From Candidatus Butyricimonas faecavium (GTDB taxonomy: Bacteria > Bacteroidota > Bacteroidia > Bacteroidales > Marinifilaceae): 64,000 nucleotides of DNA. The stretch lies in the NCBI GenBank assembly GCA_944321125.1, contig CALUKD010000002.1, positions 186,001 to 250,000 on the forward strand, read 5' to 3'. Below are positions 36,082 through 44,822 of this stretch, piece after piece; the stretch's first letter is position 1, and each line of letters starts with the position of its first letter. The notes below the pieces were generated by a model. The model did not search any database, was not told where the DNA came from, and saw only the letters and a program-made list of their open reading frames with translations. Position numbers and translations under genes: made by a program.

Positions 36082-36732
36082 ATGAAAATAGACCGATTTC
36101 TTCAATTATTTGTGGTAAAGGAAAAAAAGTTTTACCCTTTGTATATCGAGCAGGCCGCTAATATAGAGGCTGCATCCAAGCTTTTGGTGGAGTTATTACA
36201 AGAGCAAGACCCTGAAAAGCAGAAAGTGTTGTACAAGGACATCAAGGAGTACGAGCATAGTGGAGATATGATCACTGCTAAGTTATATGAGGAGTTAAAT
36301 AAGACGTTTGTTACCCCTTTCGATCGAGAAGATGTCAACTTATTGAGTGGGCGTATGGATACATTTCTAGATTTTATTCATGATGCTGCAAAACGAATGT
36401 TGATGTACCGGCCGAAGAGTGTGAACCAGTTGTTGATTGCAATGGGACAATGTATTGTGGAGGATGCTCGTATATTGAAAGATATTATGAATGGGTTGGA
36501 ATATATTCAGAAAAAGCCACAGGAGATTAACGAGAAATGTGTGCGTATCAAACAGATCGAGCATGACGTGGATGATTTATATGAACAATTTATGAGTGAT
36601 GTTTTTGCGAACGAGAAGGACGCTATTGAGCTCGTGAAGCTGAAAAATATCGGTCAGGTATTGGAAGACGCTACTGACCGGGCAAAGGATGTGGGTGATA
36701 TTGTGAGAGGTATTATTATTAAATTTGCCTGA
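36082..36732 (+). CDS. DUF47 (PhoU-like) phosphate transport regulator
   Basis: The protein has 216 residues and is all helical. It carries the repeated acidic metal-binding motifs of PhoU-like proteins (EYEHSGDMITAKLYEELN and IKQIEHDVDDLYEQFM) and DREDVNLLSGRMD between them. DUF47 proteins are encoded next to PiT transporters and are thought to control phosphate entry. The PiT gene starts 5 bases downstream, so the two form one operon. The protein is cytoplasmic. Confidence 0.92.
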   Translation: MKIDRFLQLFVVKEKKFYPLYIEQAANIEAASKLLVELLQEQDPEKQKVLYKDIKEYEHSGDMITAKLYEELNKTFVTPFDREDVNLLSGRMDTFLDFIHDAAKRMLMYRPKSVNQLLIAMGQCIVEDARILKDIMNGLEYIQKKPQEINEKCVRIKQIEHDVDDLYEQFMSDVFANEKDAIELVKLKNIGQVLEDATDRAKDVGDIVRGIIIKFA

Positions 36733-36737
36733 TCGCT

Positions 36738-37772
36738 ATGTTGACAATTGTTCTTTTAGCTATTGTGATCGCTCTTCTTTTCGATTTTTTGAATGGAATG
36801 AATGATGCGGCCAATTCGATTGCTACGATTGTGGCGACACGTGTATTTTCTCCTACGATGGCCGTTTGTTGGGCTGCATTTTGGAATTTTGCTGCTATCT
36901 TTATTTTTGGTGTGAGCGTGGCCCATACGATGGGTGAAGGAATCGTAGATCCTTCTAAAATTAATGAATATCTTATTTTGTCAGCTCTGATTGGTTCGGT
37001 GATCTGGGTTTGGTTGTGTACTCATTTTGGGATGCCGATCAGCGTGTCGCACGCTTTGATAGGGGGATTGATCGGTCCAGTATGGTTCACCTTCGGGGGG
37101 GATGCTTTAGTTGCTTCCGGAATTTTCAAGATTGCCATTTTTATTGTGCTGTCACCTTTGATCGGTATGATATTGGGATTTTTTATGATGTGTCTCACGA
37201 TGCTTGTGTTCCATAGAAAGCATCCGCTGAAAGTGGAAGGGCTGTTTAAAGGATTGCAATTGTTTTCTTCCGCTATATTTAGTTTAGGGCATGGAGCTAA
37301 CGATGCACAGAAAACAATGGGAATTATTGCCATTTTGTTATATAGTGTTGCTGGAAGTAATACTTTCGTAAGTGATTACCTGTACGAGAATACGGGAGAG
37401 TTTCATGTTCCTGTTTGGTTGATTATTACTTGCTACTCGGTTATCGCTTTAGGTACGATTATTGGGGGAAAGAAGGTGATTAAGACTTTAGGTGATGGGT
37501 TGGCTCGCTTGAAGCCTGTACAGGGATTCTGTGCGGAGACTTCCGGAGCTTTGACATTGATGGGAACTGCTGTGCTAGGAATTCCAGTGAGTACGACTCA
37601 CACGATTACCGGTTCTATTATCGGGGTTGGGATCACGAAAGGGATTGCTTCCGTTCGATGGGCTACAGCAACGAATATTGTAGCAGCTTGGATTCTTACG
37701 ATTCCGGCAACCATCGTGATGTCTGGTCTTGTTTACTGGGTGATGGGATTGTTTCTGGCGTTACCAAAATAA
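36738..37772 (+). CDS. PiT-family inorganic phosphate transporter
   Basis: The protein has 344 residues with about ten membrane helices. The two duplicated PiT signatures are present: DFLNGMNDAANSIATIVATRV at the N-terminus and LGHGANDAQKTMGIIA in the middle, with GIPVSTTHTITGSIIGVG in the C-terminal half. It is a proton- or sodium-coupled low-affinity phosphate importer in the inner membrane. It is paired with the DUF47 gene just upstream, and a strong terminator follows at 37793-37840. Confidence 0.95.
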   Translation: MLTIVLLAIVIALLFDFLNGMNDAANSIATIVATRVFSPTMAVCWAAFWNFAAIFIFGVSVAHTMGEGIVDPSKINEYLILSALIGSVIWVWLCTHFGMPISVSHALIGGLIGPVWFTFGGDALVASGIFKIAIFIVLSPLIGMILGFFMMCLTMLVFHRKHPLKVEGLFKGLQLFSSAIFSLGHGANDAQKTMGIIAILLYSVAGSNTFVSDYLYENTGEFHVPVWLIITCYSVIALGTIIGGKKVIKTLGDGLARLKPVQGFCAETSGALTLMGTAVLGIPVSTTHTITGSIIGVGITKGIASVRWATATNIVAAWILTIPATIVMSGLVYWVMGLFLALPK

Positions 37773-37792
37773 AGTTCATAATGTATATAGAG

Positions 37793-37840
37793 TTCATAAA
37801 GTTTATAGGTGCATGGTTCTTATAAACTTTATGAATTTTT
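37793..37840 (+). terminator. Rho-independent terminator of the DUF47-PiT operon
   Basis: A perfect 15 bp stem (ttcataaagtttata / tataaactttatgaa) with a 13-base loop is followed by ttttt. Its arms share the core of the inverted repeats at 43986-44114. Confidence 0.8.
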
Positions 37841-37912
37841 TATATATGGAATTATAACTTTTGGGGGGTCTATCAAGTTTAAATAGATAGATTAACCTAA
37901 ATTTTATAAGTT

Positions 37913-38161
37913 ATGATGTTTATATGGTATATTTTGATTGGTATTCTAGCCGGATATTTGGCAGGGAAGATTGTCCGGGGAGGCGGAATGGGATTATTGG
38001 TAAACTTGATTGTGGGTATTATCGGTGGGGTATTGGGTGGTTGGCTTTTTGGCATCATGGGAATATGGACGGCAGGAATTGTCGGGAGTTTGATTATGGC
38101 GACTGTGGGAGCGATTGTTTTACTGGCGATAGTTTCGTTGTTCAGTAAAAAAAACTCATAG
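37913..38161 (+). CDS. GlsB/YeaQ/YmgE-family small membrane protein
   Basis: The protein has 82 residues and three membrane helices rich in Gly, Ile and Trp. The family pattern is clear: WYILIGILAGYLAGKIVRGG, then LIVGIIGGVLGGWLFG and IVGSLIMATVGAIVLLAIV. Members are induced under envelope or osmotic stress in several bacteria, but their activity is unknown. It stands alone between the phosphate operon terminator and a decayed gene. Confidence 0.92.
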   Translation: MMFIWYILIGILAGYLAGKIVRGGGMGLLVNLIVGIIGGVLGGWLFGIMGIWTAGIVGSLIMATVGAIVLLAIVSLFSKKNS

Positions 38162-38165
38162 ACAT

Positions 38166-38472
38166 TTGAAGAAGAAGGTTCGGAGAGCTTTTATTCTTTT
38201 GTGTTTACGCCCCTGTTTTTGCAAGCCTAGAGAGAAGAGGAGAAGAAAATGTTACAGCAACGGGAAGAAATGAATGAGCAGAAAAAAGCTATTCAGTGAT
38301 TGTTGATGAACAGACCGTGTTGGAGTTGTTTCATAATACGTTGAGTTTTGGTATTTTCCGAGATAACTACTTACAGTATTGTAACGGGTATGCGGAGAAT
38401 CTTCGGGAGTACAATTGTTACGTGTTGATGGTGCGGGTTTATATCAAGCCGGTTTTAAGGAATTACTATTGA
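38166..38472 (+). pseudogene. Remnant of a small gene broken by frameshifts
   Basis: Three adjacent frames look like parts of one protein. A TTG at 38166 opens a signal-like segment (KKKVRRAFILLCLRPCF). A Gln/Glu-rich piece follows (MLQQREEMNEQKKAI, 38250-38298). A third frame from 38296 to 38472 encodes VIVDEQTVLELFHNTLSFG, FRDNYLQYCNGYAENL and VLMVRVYIKP before its stop. Protein-like composition in successive frames suggests a decayed gene. I do not recognise the family. The last frame (58 residues from GTG 38296) could also be a small real gene. Confidence 0.4.
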
Positions 38473-38587
38473 AAGAAAGTTTATAAGGTTTATAAAGTGG
38501 GGGATGGCTTTGGGACCTTGTGAATTTTACAAACTTTTATCTTCCTGTTTTCGTATATTCTGTCAACAATTAATTAATAAAAACATT

Positions 38588-39277
38588 ATGTACAGGTTGA
38601 TATTGGTACGACATGGGGAGAGTGTTTGGAACAAAGAAAATAGGTTTACCGGGTGGACGGATGTCGATCTGAGTGAAAGAGGTGAACGGGAAGCACATCG
38701 GGCAGGAGAGTTGATTAAGAAGCATGATCTTTCCTTTGATGTAGCTTATTCCTCCGTATTAAAACGTGCGATTCGTACGCAGCATATCTTGGCAAAAGTT
38801 GCTGATCGGGTGTGGGTGCCTGAAGTTCATCATTGGCGTTTGAATGAGCGGCATTACGGGGCCTTACAGGGATTAAATAAAGCAGAGACGGCAAAGAAAT
38901 ACGGAGAGGAACAGGTGCATGTATGGCGAAGAAGTTTTGATGTGACACCTCCATTATTGGAGCCGGATGATCCTCGTTGTGCCGTTTTTGAGGATAAATA
39001 CAAGGAGATTGATCCGGCCGTTCTTCCTTTGGGAGAATCGTTGGCGTTGACGATTATGAGGGTACTCCCGTTCTGGCAGGATTATGTTGCACCTTCGTTG
39101 CTTTCGGGAAAGACTGTTTTGGTAACGGCCCATGGGAATAGTCTGCGGGCGTTAATCAAATATTTGGATGACATTAGTGATGAGGAGATTGTTAAGCTGG
39201 AGATTCCGACGGGAATTCCCCAATTATATGAGTTGGACGAGCAATTACATCCTCTATCTCGTAAATATTTGGAATAG
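38588..39277 (+). CDS. gpmA: 2,3-bisphosphoglycerate-dependent phosphoglycerate mutase
   Basis: The protein has 229 residues from the ATG at 38588; upstream in-frame codons lack family similarity. The catalytic phospho-histidine is in [50 protein letters not shown] and [17 protein letters not shown] follow, the latter with the second active-site His. It interconverts 3- and 2-phosphoglycerate in glycolysis. A very strong terminator lies right after the gene. Confidence 0.94.
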   Translation: MYRLILVRHGESVWNKENRFTGWTDVDLSERGEREAHRAGELIKKHDLSFDVAYSSVLKRAIRTQHILAKVADRVWVPEVHHWRLNERHYGALQGLNKAETAKKYGEEQVHVWRRSFDVTPPLLEPDDPRCAVFEDKYKEIDPAVLPLGESLALTIMRVLPFWQDYVAPSLLSGKTVLVTAHGNSLRALIKYLDDISDEEIVKLEIPTGIPQLYELDEQLHPLSRKYLE

Positions 39278-39289
39278 ATTTCCATGTGT

Positions 39290-39339
39290 GAAGTGAACCC
39301 TAAAAGTTATATCAGGCTTTTGGGGTTCACTTCTTTTTT
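39290..39339 (+). terminator. Strong rho-independent terminator after gpmA
   Basis: A 17 bp stem (gaagtgaaccctaaaag / cttttggggttcacttc, one G-T pair) with a 10-base loop is followed by six T. It starts 12 bases after the gpmA stop. Confidence 0.9.
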
Positions 39340-39372
39340 GTAAGTTTGAGGCAAATTGTAAAACGAATCGGT

Positions 39373-40149
39373 ATGAAAATTATAACTTATAACGTGAATG
39401 GGTTGAGGGCCGCTTTATCAAAAGGTTTTGCACAATGGTTGAAGGAAGAACAACCGGATGTCGTGTGTTTACAGGAAACAAAGGCTCAGCCCGATCAGAT
39501 ACCTACTTTGGAATTCGAAGCGTTAGGCTACAGGTCGTATTTCTTTTCTGCCAAGAAAAAAGGGTATAGTGGGGTAGCTATCCTGACCCGGATAGAACCC
39601 GATCACGTGGAATACGGGATGGGTATTCCGGCTTATGATGACGAGGGGCGTTTTATTCGTGCCGATTACGGAGATATTTCTGTTGTGAGCGTGTATCATC
39701 CGTCTGGGACTACCGGTGACGTTCGGCAGGCATTTAAAATGGAATGGTTGGAGAATTTTCAACATTATGTAGGGGAGTTGAAGAAAGTGCGTCCGAATTT
39801 GATCTTGTGTGGGGACTATAATATTTGTCATCGGCCGATAGATATTCACGATCCAGTGCGTAATGCCACGAATAGTGGTTTCTTACCGGAAGAACGGGAA
39901 TGGATCGGGGGATTTATCAATACTGGTTTTATTGATACGTTCCGCTATTTCCATCCCGAAGAGGCTGGGAAGTATTCCTGGTGGAGTTATCGGTTTAACG
40001 CTCGGGCAAATAACAAGGGATGGCGTATTGATTATTGTATGGCAAGTGAGAGTCTCAGGTCACGATTGAAAGATGCTTATATCTTGCCGGAAGTATATCA
40101 TTCAGATCATTGTCCTTGTGTGTTGGAAATAGAGGCGGTTAAAAGCTAA
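39373..40149 (+). CDS. xth: Exodeoxyribonuclease III
   Basis: The protein has 258 residues from the ATG at 39373. ExoIII family motifs are complete: ITYNVNGLRAALSKGF, CLQETKAQPDQIP (metal Glu), YHPSG, LCGDYNICHRPIDIHDP (Asp and Asn of the active site), WWSYRFNARANNKGWRIDY and the terminal SDHCPCVLEI with the catalytic Asp-His. It cuts at abasic sites and removes 3' blocks in base excision repair. It lies between two terminators, so it is probably monocistronic. Confidence 0.95.
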   Translation: MKIITYNVNGLRAALSKGFAQWLKEEQPDVVCLQETKAQPDQIPTLEFEALGYRSYFFSAKKKGYSGVAILTRIEPDHVEYGMGIPAYDDEGRFIRADYGDISVVSVYHPSGTTGDVRQAFKMEWLENFQHYVGELKKVRPNLILCGDYNICHRPIDIHDPVRNATNSGFLPEEREWIGGFINTGFIDTFRYFHPEEAGKYSWWSYRFNARANNKGWRIDYCMASESLRSRLKDAYILPEVYHSDHCPCVLEIEAVKS

Positions 40150-40181
40150 AAACTAAAATTAAAAATTTGGGATGAATGAAA

Positions 40182-40208
40182 AAGGGACTGATCATTGTTC
40201 AGCCCCTT
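40182..40208 (-). terminator. Terminator shared by xth and the minus-strand pseudogene
   Basis: A 10 bp stem (aaggggctga / tcagtccctt on the minus strand, one G-T pair) is followed on the minus strand by ttttt. On the plus strand the stem has one mismatch and no T tract. Confidence 0.6.
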
Positions 40209-40315
40209 ATATGAATACCCTTAGTTTAGAAAGTGTATGTGAGGATTGGCGTTTGTTATACCGGAGGACATTCTGGAATTACTTTTAAGCTGGTTTAGTT
40301 ATAGTTTTTATTTCT

Positions 40316-41227
40316 TTATTTAATTATCTTGTACGTAATTTTGTAATCCACTCGTCTCAATTCTGAGAAGAAATGTTTCATCATGTATTTATAAGGTTTC
40401 CTATTATTCAAATCCATGAGGCGTTTTTCTCTTCCTTCGAATACACTATAGTTTTCCATAATCGGGAGTACTTGCTCTTCATTTGGCATCCCGTACAAGA
40501 GAATTAATCTCTTTAGCCCGCTCCAGTCTTCTCCTTGCCAATCCACGTGATAAAGATTTGCTGGGAATGAATATTTGTGGCACAAGTATGCCTTCAGCGC
40601 TCTCGTGCGCTCTCTGGATAACATCTCGTTCTGTGCATAGGATCCCTCTGGAGATGCATAGCTGGTAAGGTAAATTCCCATGATTTTGTAGTTTAGGTTG
40701 CTTGTGATAGAGTCTAGAGTTACTATTATTTTCTAGTTCCTTTTGATTTTCTCTGAAATTCGGGAGAATATAAGTTTGGTTTAGTGGGAAGTCCAGATAT
40801 GCCGAACCTTCCTTGTAGTATATATTTTTCTCATCTTCTTCCTGCTTGATGGTTTGTGCCAGTATTTTGATGGAAATCAGACGTTTTTTGCCAACGTATT
40901 CGCAGAAGTTTTTCCGTAAATTCAGTTTTGCATCTTTCATCCACGTTTCATAAGAGACATCCACGTTGTAGATAATTTTTTCTTGGCATCATTGATTAAC
41001 AACAACTGTCGTGTAGATCGGGAAAGGAGAAAACCCATGATTGAAAACCAATGATCGTTGATAGGCTTTTTCCCGTTAATCACGATTGACGGGAGTTCTT
41101 TGGATACTTTTTCGGTTTCAATTACCGGGGAGGTAGGATGAAAGATTGTTTGTTTATGTACAGGTAAACCGTTTAGATTCACGTTCATTTCGATATAAAC
41201 ACTATTTCTCCGCTGTTCGAAACGATT
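40316..41227 (-). pseudogene. DUF3868/OmpA-like gene disrupted by frameshifts and 5' truncation
   Basis: Three overlapping frames on the minus strand give consecutive parts of one protein. The first (41227 to 40937) reads EMNVNLNGLPVHKQTIFHP and ELPSIVINGKK, like the DUF3868 domain found in fimbria-linked proteins. The second (to 40479) continues with YNVDVSYETWMKDAKLNLRKN. The third (to 40316) has the OmpA-like part VTLDSITSNLNYKIMGIYLT then YASPEGSYAQNEMLSRERTR. The shifts lie at a run of six T (40976-40981) and near 40725-40733. No signal peptide remains. Sequencing error in a homopolymer could explain the first shift. Confidence 0.7.
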
Positions 41228-41325
41228 TTACTTAAATTTGAGAGATATTTATTCGTATTCCGCAACAGAAGTAAATAGAGACTCGTATAATAAATCAAAT
41301 AGTTGTATTAATCAAAACTCAAATC

Positions 41326-42294
41326 ATGACAACTTATAATTACAATAGCGAGTTAATCAAAGCTATGAATGAAAAATTACCGAATGGTACTAATTTGGCG
41401 AATACGTTAATAGATATGTTATATTTAGGTAAAGAGGCTGTGTATCGTAGATTACGGGGGGAAGTCCCCTTCACGTTGGCAGAGGCTGCCGTAATTTCAC
41501 AAAAAATGGGCGTATCGCTGGATAAATTGGTCGGGACTAATGTGGATTCGAATGCTATATTTGATCTGAATATTATACGTCAGACCGATCCGTTGGAAAC
41601 CTATTATTCAATCGTGGATAATTACGTGAAGATTTTCCGGGACTTGAACCATGACCCGTCCTCGGAACTTTGTACTTCATCGAACATGATTCCTCAGACT
41701 TTTTACTTAAAATACGAGCTTTTGTCTAAATTTAGGATGTTCAAGTGGATGTATCAGTTTGGAAAGATTGATATAGAGAAACATTTCGAGGACATAGAGG
41801 TCGTGGACAAATTATTGGAAAAACAACGAGAATTCGTGCGGGAGTCTCAGGAGTTCCAGCACACGGAGTATATATGGGATAATAAATTGTTCATTTACTT
41901 GATTAATGATATCAAATATTTTGCCAGCATACACCTCATCTCCCAAGAATATGTTCAGAAATTGAAAAAGGAATTGCTCCAGTTGCTCAATGAGCTGGAA
42001 GAGATTGCTATGAGAGGAAGGTTTAAAACAGGCCAAAAGGTCAGTATATATATATCTAATATAAACTTTGAGGCTACCTATAGTTATGTAGCGTCTTCTG
42101 TTTATCATATCAGTTTGGTCCGGGTTTTTGCGATCAATTCTTTTGCAACGTATGACGAGCAAGTTTTTAATAGTGTGAAAGAATGGATTCACTCATTGAA
42201 AAAATTTTCCACTTTAATATCTCAGAGTGGTGAAATGCAACGTATTAAATTTTTTAAAACACAACGAGAAATTGTCGAAGGATTGTGTATTTAA
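41326..42294 (+). CDS. HTH-domain transcriptional regulator
   Basis: The protein has 322 residues. The N-terminal 65 residues form an Xre-like helix-turn-helix (LANTLIDMLYLGKEAVYRRLRGEVPFTLAEAAVISQKMGVSLDKL). The rest is helical without a known domain. This layout fits a Bacteroidetes family of HTH regulators in which the C-terminal part is of unknown role. It is divergent from the DUF3868 pseudogene and may once have regulated that locus; this is an inference. No CxxC or metal motif is seen. Confidence 0.75.
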   Translation: MTTYNYNSELIKAMNEKLPNGTNLANTLIDMLYLGKEAVYRRLRGEVPFTLAEAAVISQKMGVSLDKLVGTNVDSNAIFDLNIIRQTDPLETYYSIVDNYVKIFRDLNHDPSSELCTSSNMIPQTFYLKYELLSKFRMFKWMYQFGKIDIEKHFEDIEVVDKLLEKQREFVRESQEFQHTEYIWDNKLFIYLINDIKYFASIHLISQEYVQKLKKELLQLLNELEEIAMRGRFKTGQKVSIYISNINFEATYSYVASSVYHISLVRVFAINSFATYDEQVFNSVKEWIHSLKKFSTLISQSGEMQRIKFFKTQREIVEGLCI

Positions 42295-42645
42295 GTCGGT
42301 TCAGTTTATGAAAATGTATTTTTGTTATCGTTTCGATTAGTGAAATAGTAATCGGGGATTGGAATTGTTTGTTGCACAAAATGAATTGAAATGTAAAGCA
42401 TAGTACGATATTAGAAAGTTAGTATGTTGTTGAAACCCTGAATGTAGCACAGAATTGTGAAGAATATACTTCATATTTGTACTGTTGAGTGAGCGAGATG
42501 TCGCTTATATGGTATGAATTTTAAACGTGTGAATTAATGGGACAAAATGCAATTAGAATTCGAGCCACAGTTAGTGATTATTCGCCGGGTGCGGCTTCGT
42601 GATAGATGGCAGTAAACTCTATTTATTAATTTAAAACCATTTGCA
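42295..42645 (+). other. 351-base gap between the HTH regulator and HU
   Basis: The stretch is AT-rich with no convincing frame. I found no exact TAnnTTTG element with a matching TTG and no clear hairpin. It must hold the HU promoter and leader. Confidence 0.3.
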
Positions 42646-42909
42646 ATGAACAAACGAGAATTAATTGAAAAAGTGGCCGAAAAAAATGGAACTACTAAGG
42701 TAGAAGCAGCTAAATCTGTAAACGCTGTGATCGGGATAATGGCTGAAACGTTGAAAAAAGGTGAAAAAATATCCTTGTTGGATCTAGGTTCTTTTGCCAT
42801 CAGAGAACGTAAAGAACGCAATGGTTATAATCCGAATAGTAAAGAGAACATGGTGATACCGGCTAAGAAAGTAGTTAAGTTTTCTATAGGTAAATACTTT
42901 TTTGATTAA
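42646..42909 (+). CDS. HU-family DNA-binding protein
   Basis: The protein has 87 residues. The HU pattern is clear: MNKRELIEKVAEKNGTTKVEAAKSVNAVIGIMAETLKKGEKISLLDLGSF in outline, then the beta arm RERKERNGYNPNSKENMVIPAKKV and the end VKFSIGKYF. The arm has NP and IP prolines instead of one classic RNPRTG. It is a small histone-like protein that bends DNA. A terminator follows 25 bases after the stop. Confidence 0.92.
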   Translation: MNKRELIEKVAEKNGTTKVEAAKSVNAVIGIMAETLKKGEKISLLDLGSFAIRERKERNGYNPNSKENMVIPAKKVVKFSIGKYFFD

Positions 42910-42934
42910 GGGTGAACGTGTAAATTTTAGGATT

Positions 42935-42962
42935 GAATCCGGGGTGACACTCGGATTCTTTT
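42935..42962 (+). terminator. Rho-independent terminator of HU
   Basis: A 7 bp stem (gaatccg / cggattc) with a 10-base loop is followed by ttttta. TACCTTTG at 42988-42995 just downstream is a -7 candidate for the next gene, without a clear TTG. Confidence 0.65.
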
Positions 42963-43018
42963 TATTCTTCATTTTCCGATAAAAATATACCTTTGTGTTA
43001 TAAATGAAAGATTGAATT

Positions 43019-43993
43019 ATGAGTAAGAATAGGAACGTTCGGATCTGGATAGCTGCAGCGTGTTTATTGCTAGTAATCTTTGCTTGCTCTTCTTCTCGTA
43101 ATAAACAGGGAAAAGAGGAAGCTAAAAGTATAAAAATCAAATCATTTCAAGTTCCGGAAATTCCGCCTATTTATACCGATCAGCGAGAACGGGCCAAGTA
43201 TATGGTGGCTCATTACTGGGATAAATTCGATTTTGCCGATACTTCCTTGATTCACATGCCGGAGGTTACCGAGCAGGCTTTCGTGAATTTCTTGCAAGTG
43301 TTGCCTTATGTCCCGTATGTCGATGTCGAGAAAGAGATTTTCAGAATGTTGGATAAGGCGTTATCGACCGATACATTGATGTTTGCTTATTTTACGGAAT
43401 TGTATGATAAATATCTTTATAATCCGAATTCCCCGATGCTGAACGAGGAGTTTTATATTCCCGTGTTGAAATACATCGTGAATTCCGGACAGGTTGGAGA
43501 AATGGATAAAATGCGTCCCGCTTTCCGGCTGGATATGGCGTTAAAGAATAGGGTCGGAGCGTTGGCAACCGATTTTATCTACACGTTGTATTCTGGAAAG
43601 AGGGGCAAGTTGTCGGATATAAATGCGGATTACACCATACTTTTTTTTAATAACCCTGATTGTAATGCCTGTCAGGCTATTAAGGCAGAGGTAGAGGCAT
43701 CCAAATTAGTGAAGGGATTGTTGAATGCTAAGATTCCGGGCAACCGGAAGAGGTTAGTGTTCTTGTCTGTTTTTCCCGATTCAGAATTGGAAGTATGGCG
43801 GCGTATGCTACCGGAGCAACCGAAAGAATGGATATGTACTTATGATGACGGTCAGGTAATTACGAAGGAACGTCTCTATGATTTGCGAGCAATCCCGACA
43901 TTCTATTTGTTGGATCAAGATAAACGAGTTTTATTAAAGGATACCCCCTTCCGGGTAATCGAGGCTTATTTGGGGGAAAGGGAAAGTTTATAA
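43019..43993 (+). CDS. DUF5106 lipoprotein with thioredoxin-like domain
   Basis: The protein has 324 residues and a lipoprotein signal (V-I-F-A-C, Cys22). The middle part (about 45-190) fits DUF5106 (RAKYMVAHYWDKFDFADTSL, then FVNFLQVLPYVP). The C-terminal thioredoxin-like domain has NPDCNACQAIK (CxxC near residue 218) and the cis-Pro segment AIPTFYLLDQD. It is probably a periplasm-facing thiol oxidoreductase of unknown partner. Its 3' end overlaps one arm of a 129 bp inverted-repeat element (43986-44114). Confidence 0.85.
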   Translation: MSKNRNVRIWIAAACLLLVIFACSSSRNKQGKEEAKSIKIKSFQVPEIPPIYTDQRERAKYMVAHYWDKFDFADTSLIHMPEVTEQAFVNFLQVLPYVPYVDVEKEIFRMLDKALSTDTLMFAYFTELYDKYLYNPNSPMLNEEFYIPVLKYIVNSGQVGEMDKMRPAFRLDMALKNRVGALATDFIYTLYSGKRGKLSDINADYTILFFNNPDCNACQAIKAEVEASKLVKGLLNAKIPGNRKRLVFLSVFPDSELEVWRRMLPEQPKEWICTYDDGQVITKERLYDLRAIPTFYLLDQDKRVLLKDTPFRVIEAYLGERESL

Positions 43994-44114
43994 AGTTCAT
44001 AAGATCTGTAATCCCCTGCAGATGCTTTGTCAATGGCAACTCAAGTTGCTGTCAACATAGTCCGAAGGACTCCCGTAAACTTTTGACTTTACATACATTA
44101 TGAACTTTATAAAC
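43986..44114 (+). repeat. 129 bp element with perfect 16 bp terminal inverted repeats
   Basis: gtttataaagttcata (43986-44001) and its exact complement (44099-44114) flank a core with smaller hairpins (caact/agttg near 44040 and agtcc/ggact near 44060-44072). It fills the gap between two convergent genes. It may be a MITE-like element or a large bidirectional terminator. Confidence 0.5.
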
Positions 44115-44127
44115 CTGATGAATGTTA

Positions 44128-44658
44128 TTATTCCTTCAATGCGGCAAGCACTTGAGGCATCATTGTACAGATTGTATTTTCTGTTTGGGCGGTGTAGAAG
44201 TTGCCATCGATCTCGCATTTTTCGTCGCTGGCTTTTGCATGTTGGATGGCCGGTTTGGCAAGAGGGTGAACGGCTACTTTCTTTCCGGTAGCAATGCCTA
44301 CGGAGTCAAACATCATGGCTGCGGCGCAGTGGCCGATCATGATTTTACCTTTGTCTCCGAAAGTTTTGATTACAGATAACATATCTTGGTTATAAGGTTT
44401 TCCGGCGTTTTCTCCGAATTTAGGTACGGCATCACCGCAACCGAACACGAGAGCGTCGAACTCATCCTCGTGTCCTTTCAAGTGTGCGATCACGTCATCA
44501 GCTACGAGAACGATACCGGAATTTGTCTTGATCTCTTTTGTGTCTGCCACTGCAAATACTTTATAAGAAATACCATTTTCGAAAAATGCCTCTAGATACT
44601 GAAACAAACCGAACCCGTTTACCGGATTAACAGCTAATACGGCTACTTTTTTTGTCAT
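44128..44658 (-). CDS. DJ-1/PfpI-family protein
   Basis: The protein has 176 residues. It begins KKVAVLAVNPVNGFGLFQYLEAF and has the nucleophile elbow IGHCAAAMMFDSVGIATGKK, with the cysteine near residue 110, as in the DJ-1/PfpI (ThiJ) superfamily. The end AQTENTICTMMPQVLAALKE fits the usual C-terminal helix. Members act as glyoxalase, deglycase or redox stress proteins. The divergent HxlR-type regulator suggests induction by electrophiles or oxidants; this is an inference. TACATTTG (44725-44718, minus strand) with TTG 20 bases upstream is a good promoter. Confidence 0.85.
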   Translation of the reverse strand: MTKKVAVLAVNPVNGFGLFQYLEAFFENGISYKVFAVADTKEIKTNSGIVLVADDVIAHLKGHEDEFDALVFGCGDAVPKFGENAGKPYNQDMLSVIKTFGDKGKIMIGHCAAAMMFDSVGIATGKKVAVHPLAKPAIQHAKASDEKCEIDGNFYTAQTENTICTMMPQVLAALKE

Positions 44659-44717
44659 GAGTATAATTTTTTAGTTAAACAATAGTTCTTTAAAGTAAGT
44701 TTATTACTTTTGTTTAG

Positions 44718-44748
44718 CAAATGTACACTATTTGATTTGAATAAACAA
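44718..44748 (-). promoter_or_regulatory. Promoter of the DJ-1-like gene
   Basis: On the minus strand, TTG (44748-44746) and TACATTTG (44725-44718) are 20 bases apart, matching the Bacteroidetes consensus. A plus-strand TACTTTTG at 44705-44712 may serve the opposite gene. Confidence 0.6.
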
Positions 44749-44767
44749 GAACGAACTTATAGATAAG

Positions 44768-44789
44768 ATAGTTACATAGAGATAACTAT
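44768..44789 (+). promoter_or_regulatory. Candidate HxlR operator
   Basis: The inverted repeat atagtta-N8-taactat lies between the divergent DJ-1-like and HxlR genes, 33 bases before the HxlR start. Its position suits an autoregulated operator. No binding consensus is known to me for this protein. Confidence 0.35.
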
Positions 44790-44822
44790 TGTTGATATTA
44801 AACCAGATATAAAGAAGAAAAA

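Noticed and set aside
37793-37835. A second copy of the 129 bp inverted-repeat element
   Set aside because: It shares only the core of the ends and is a compact 15 bp hairpin with a T tract, so it is better explained as a terminator.
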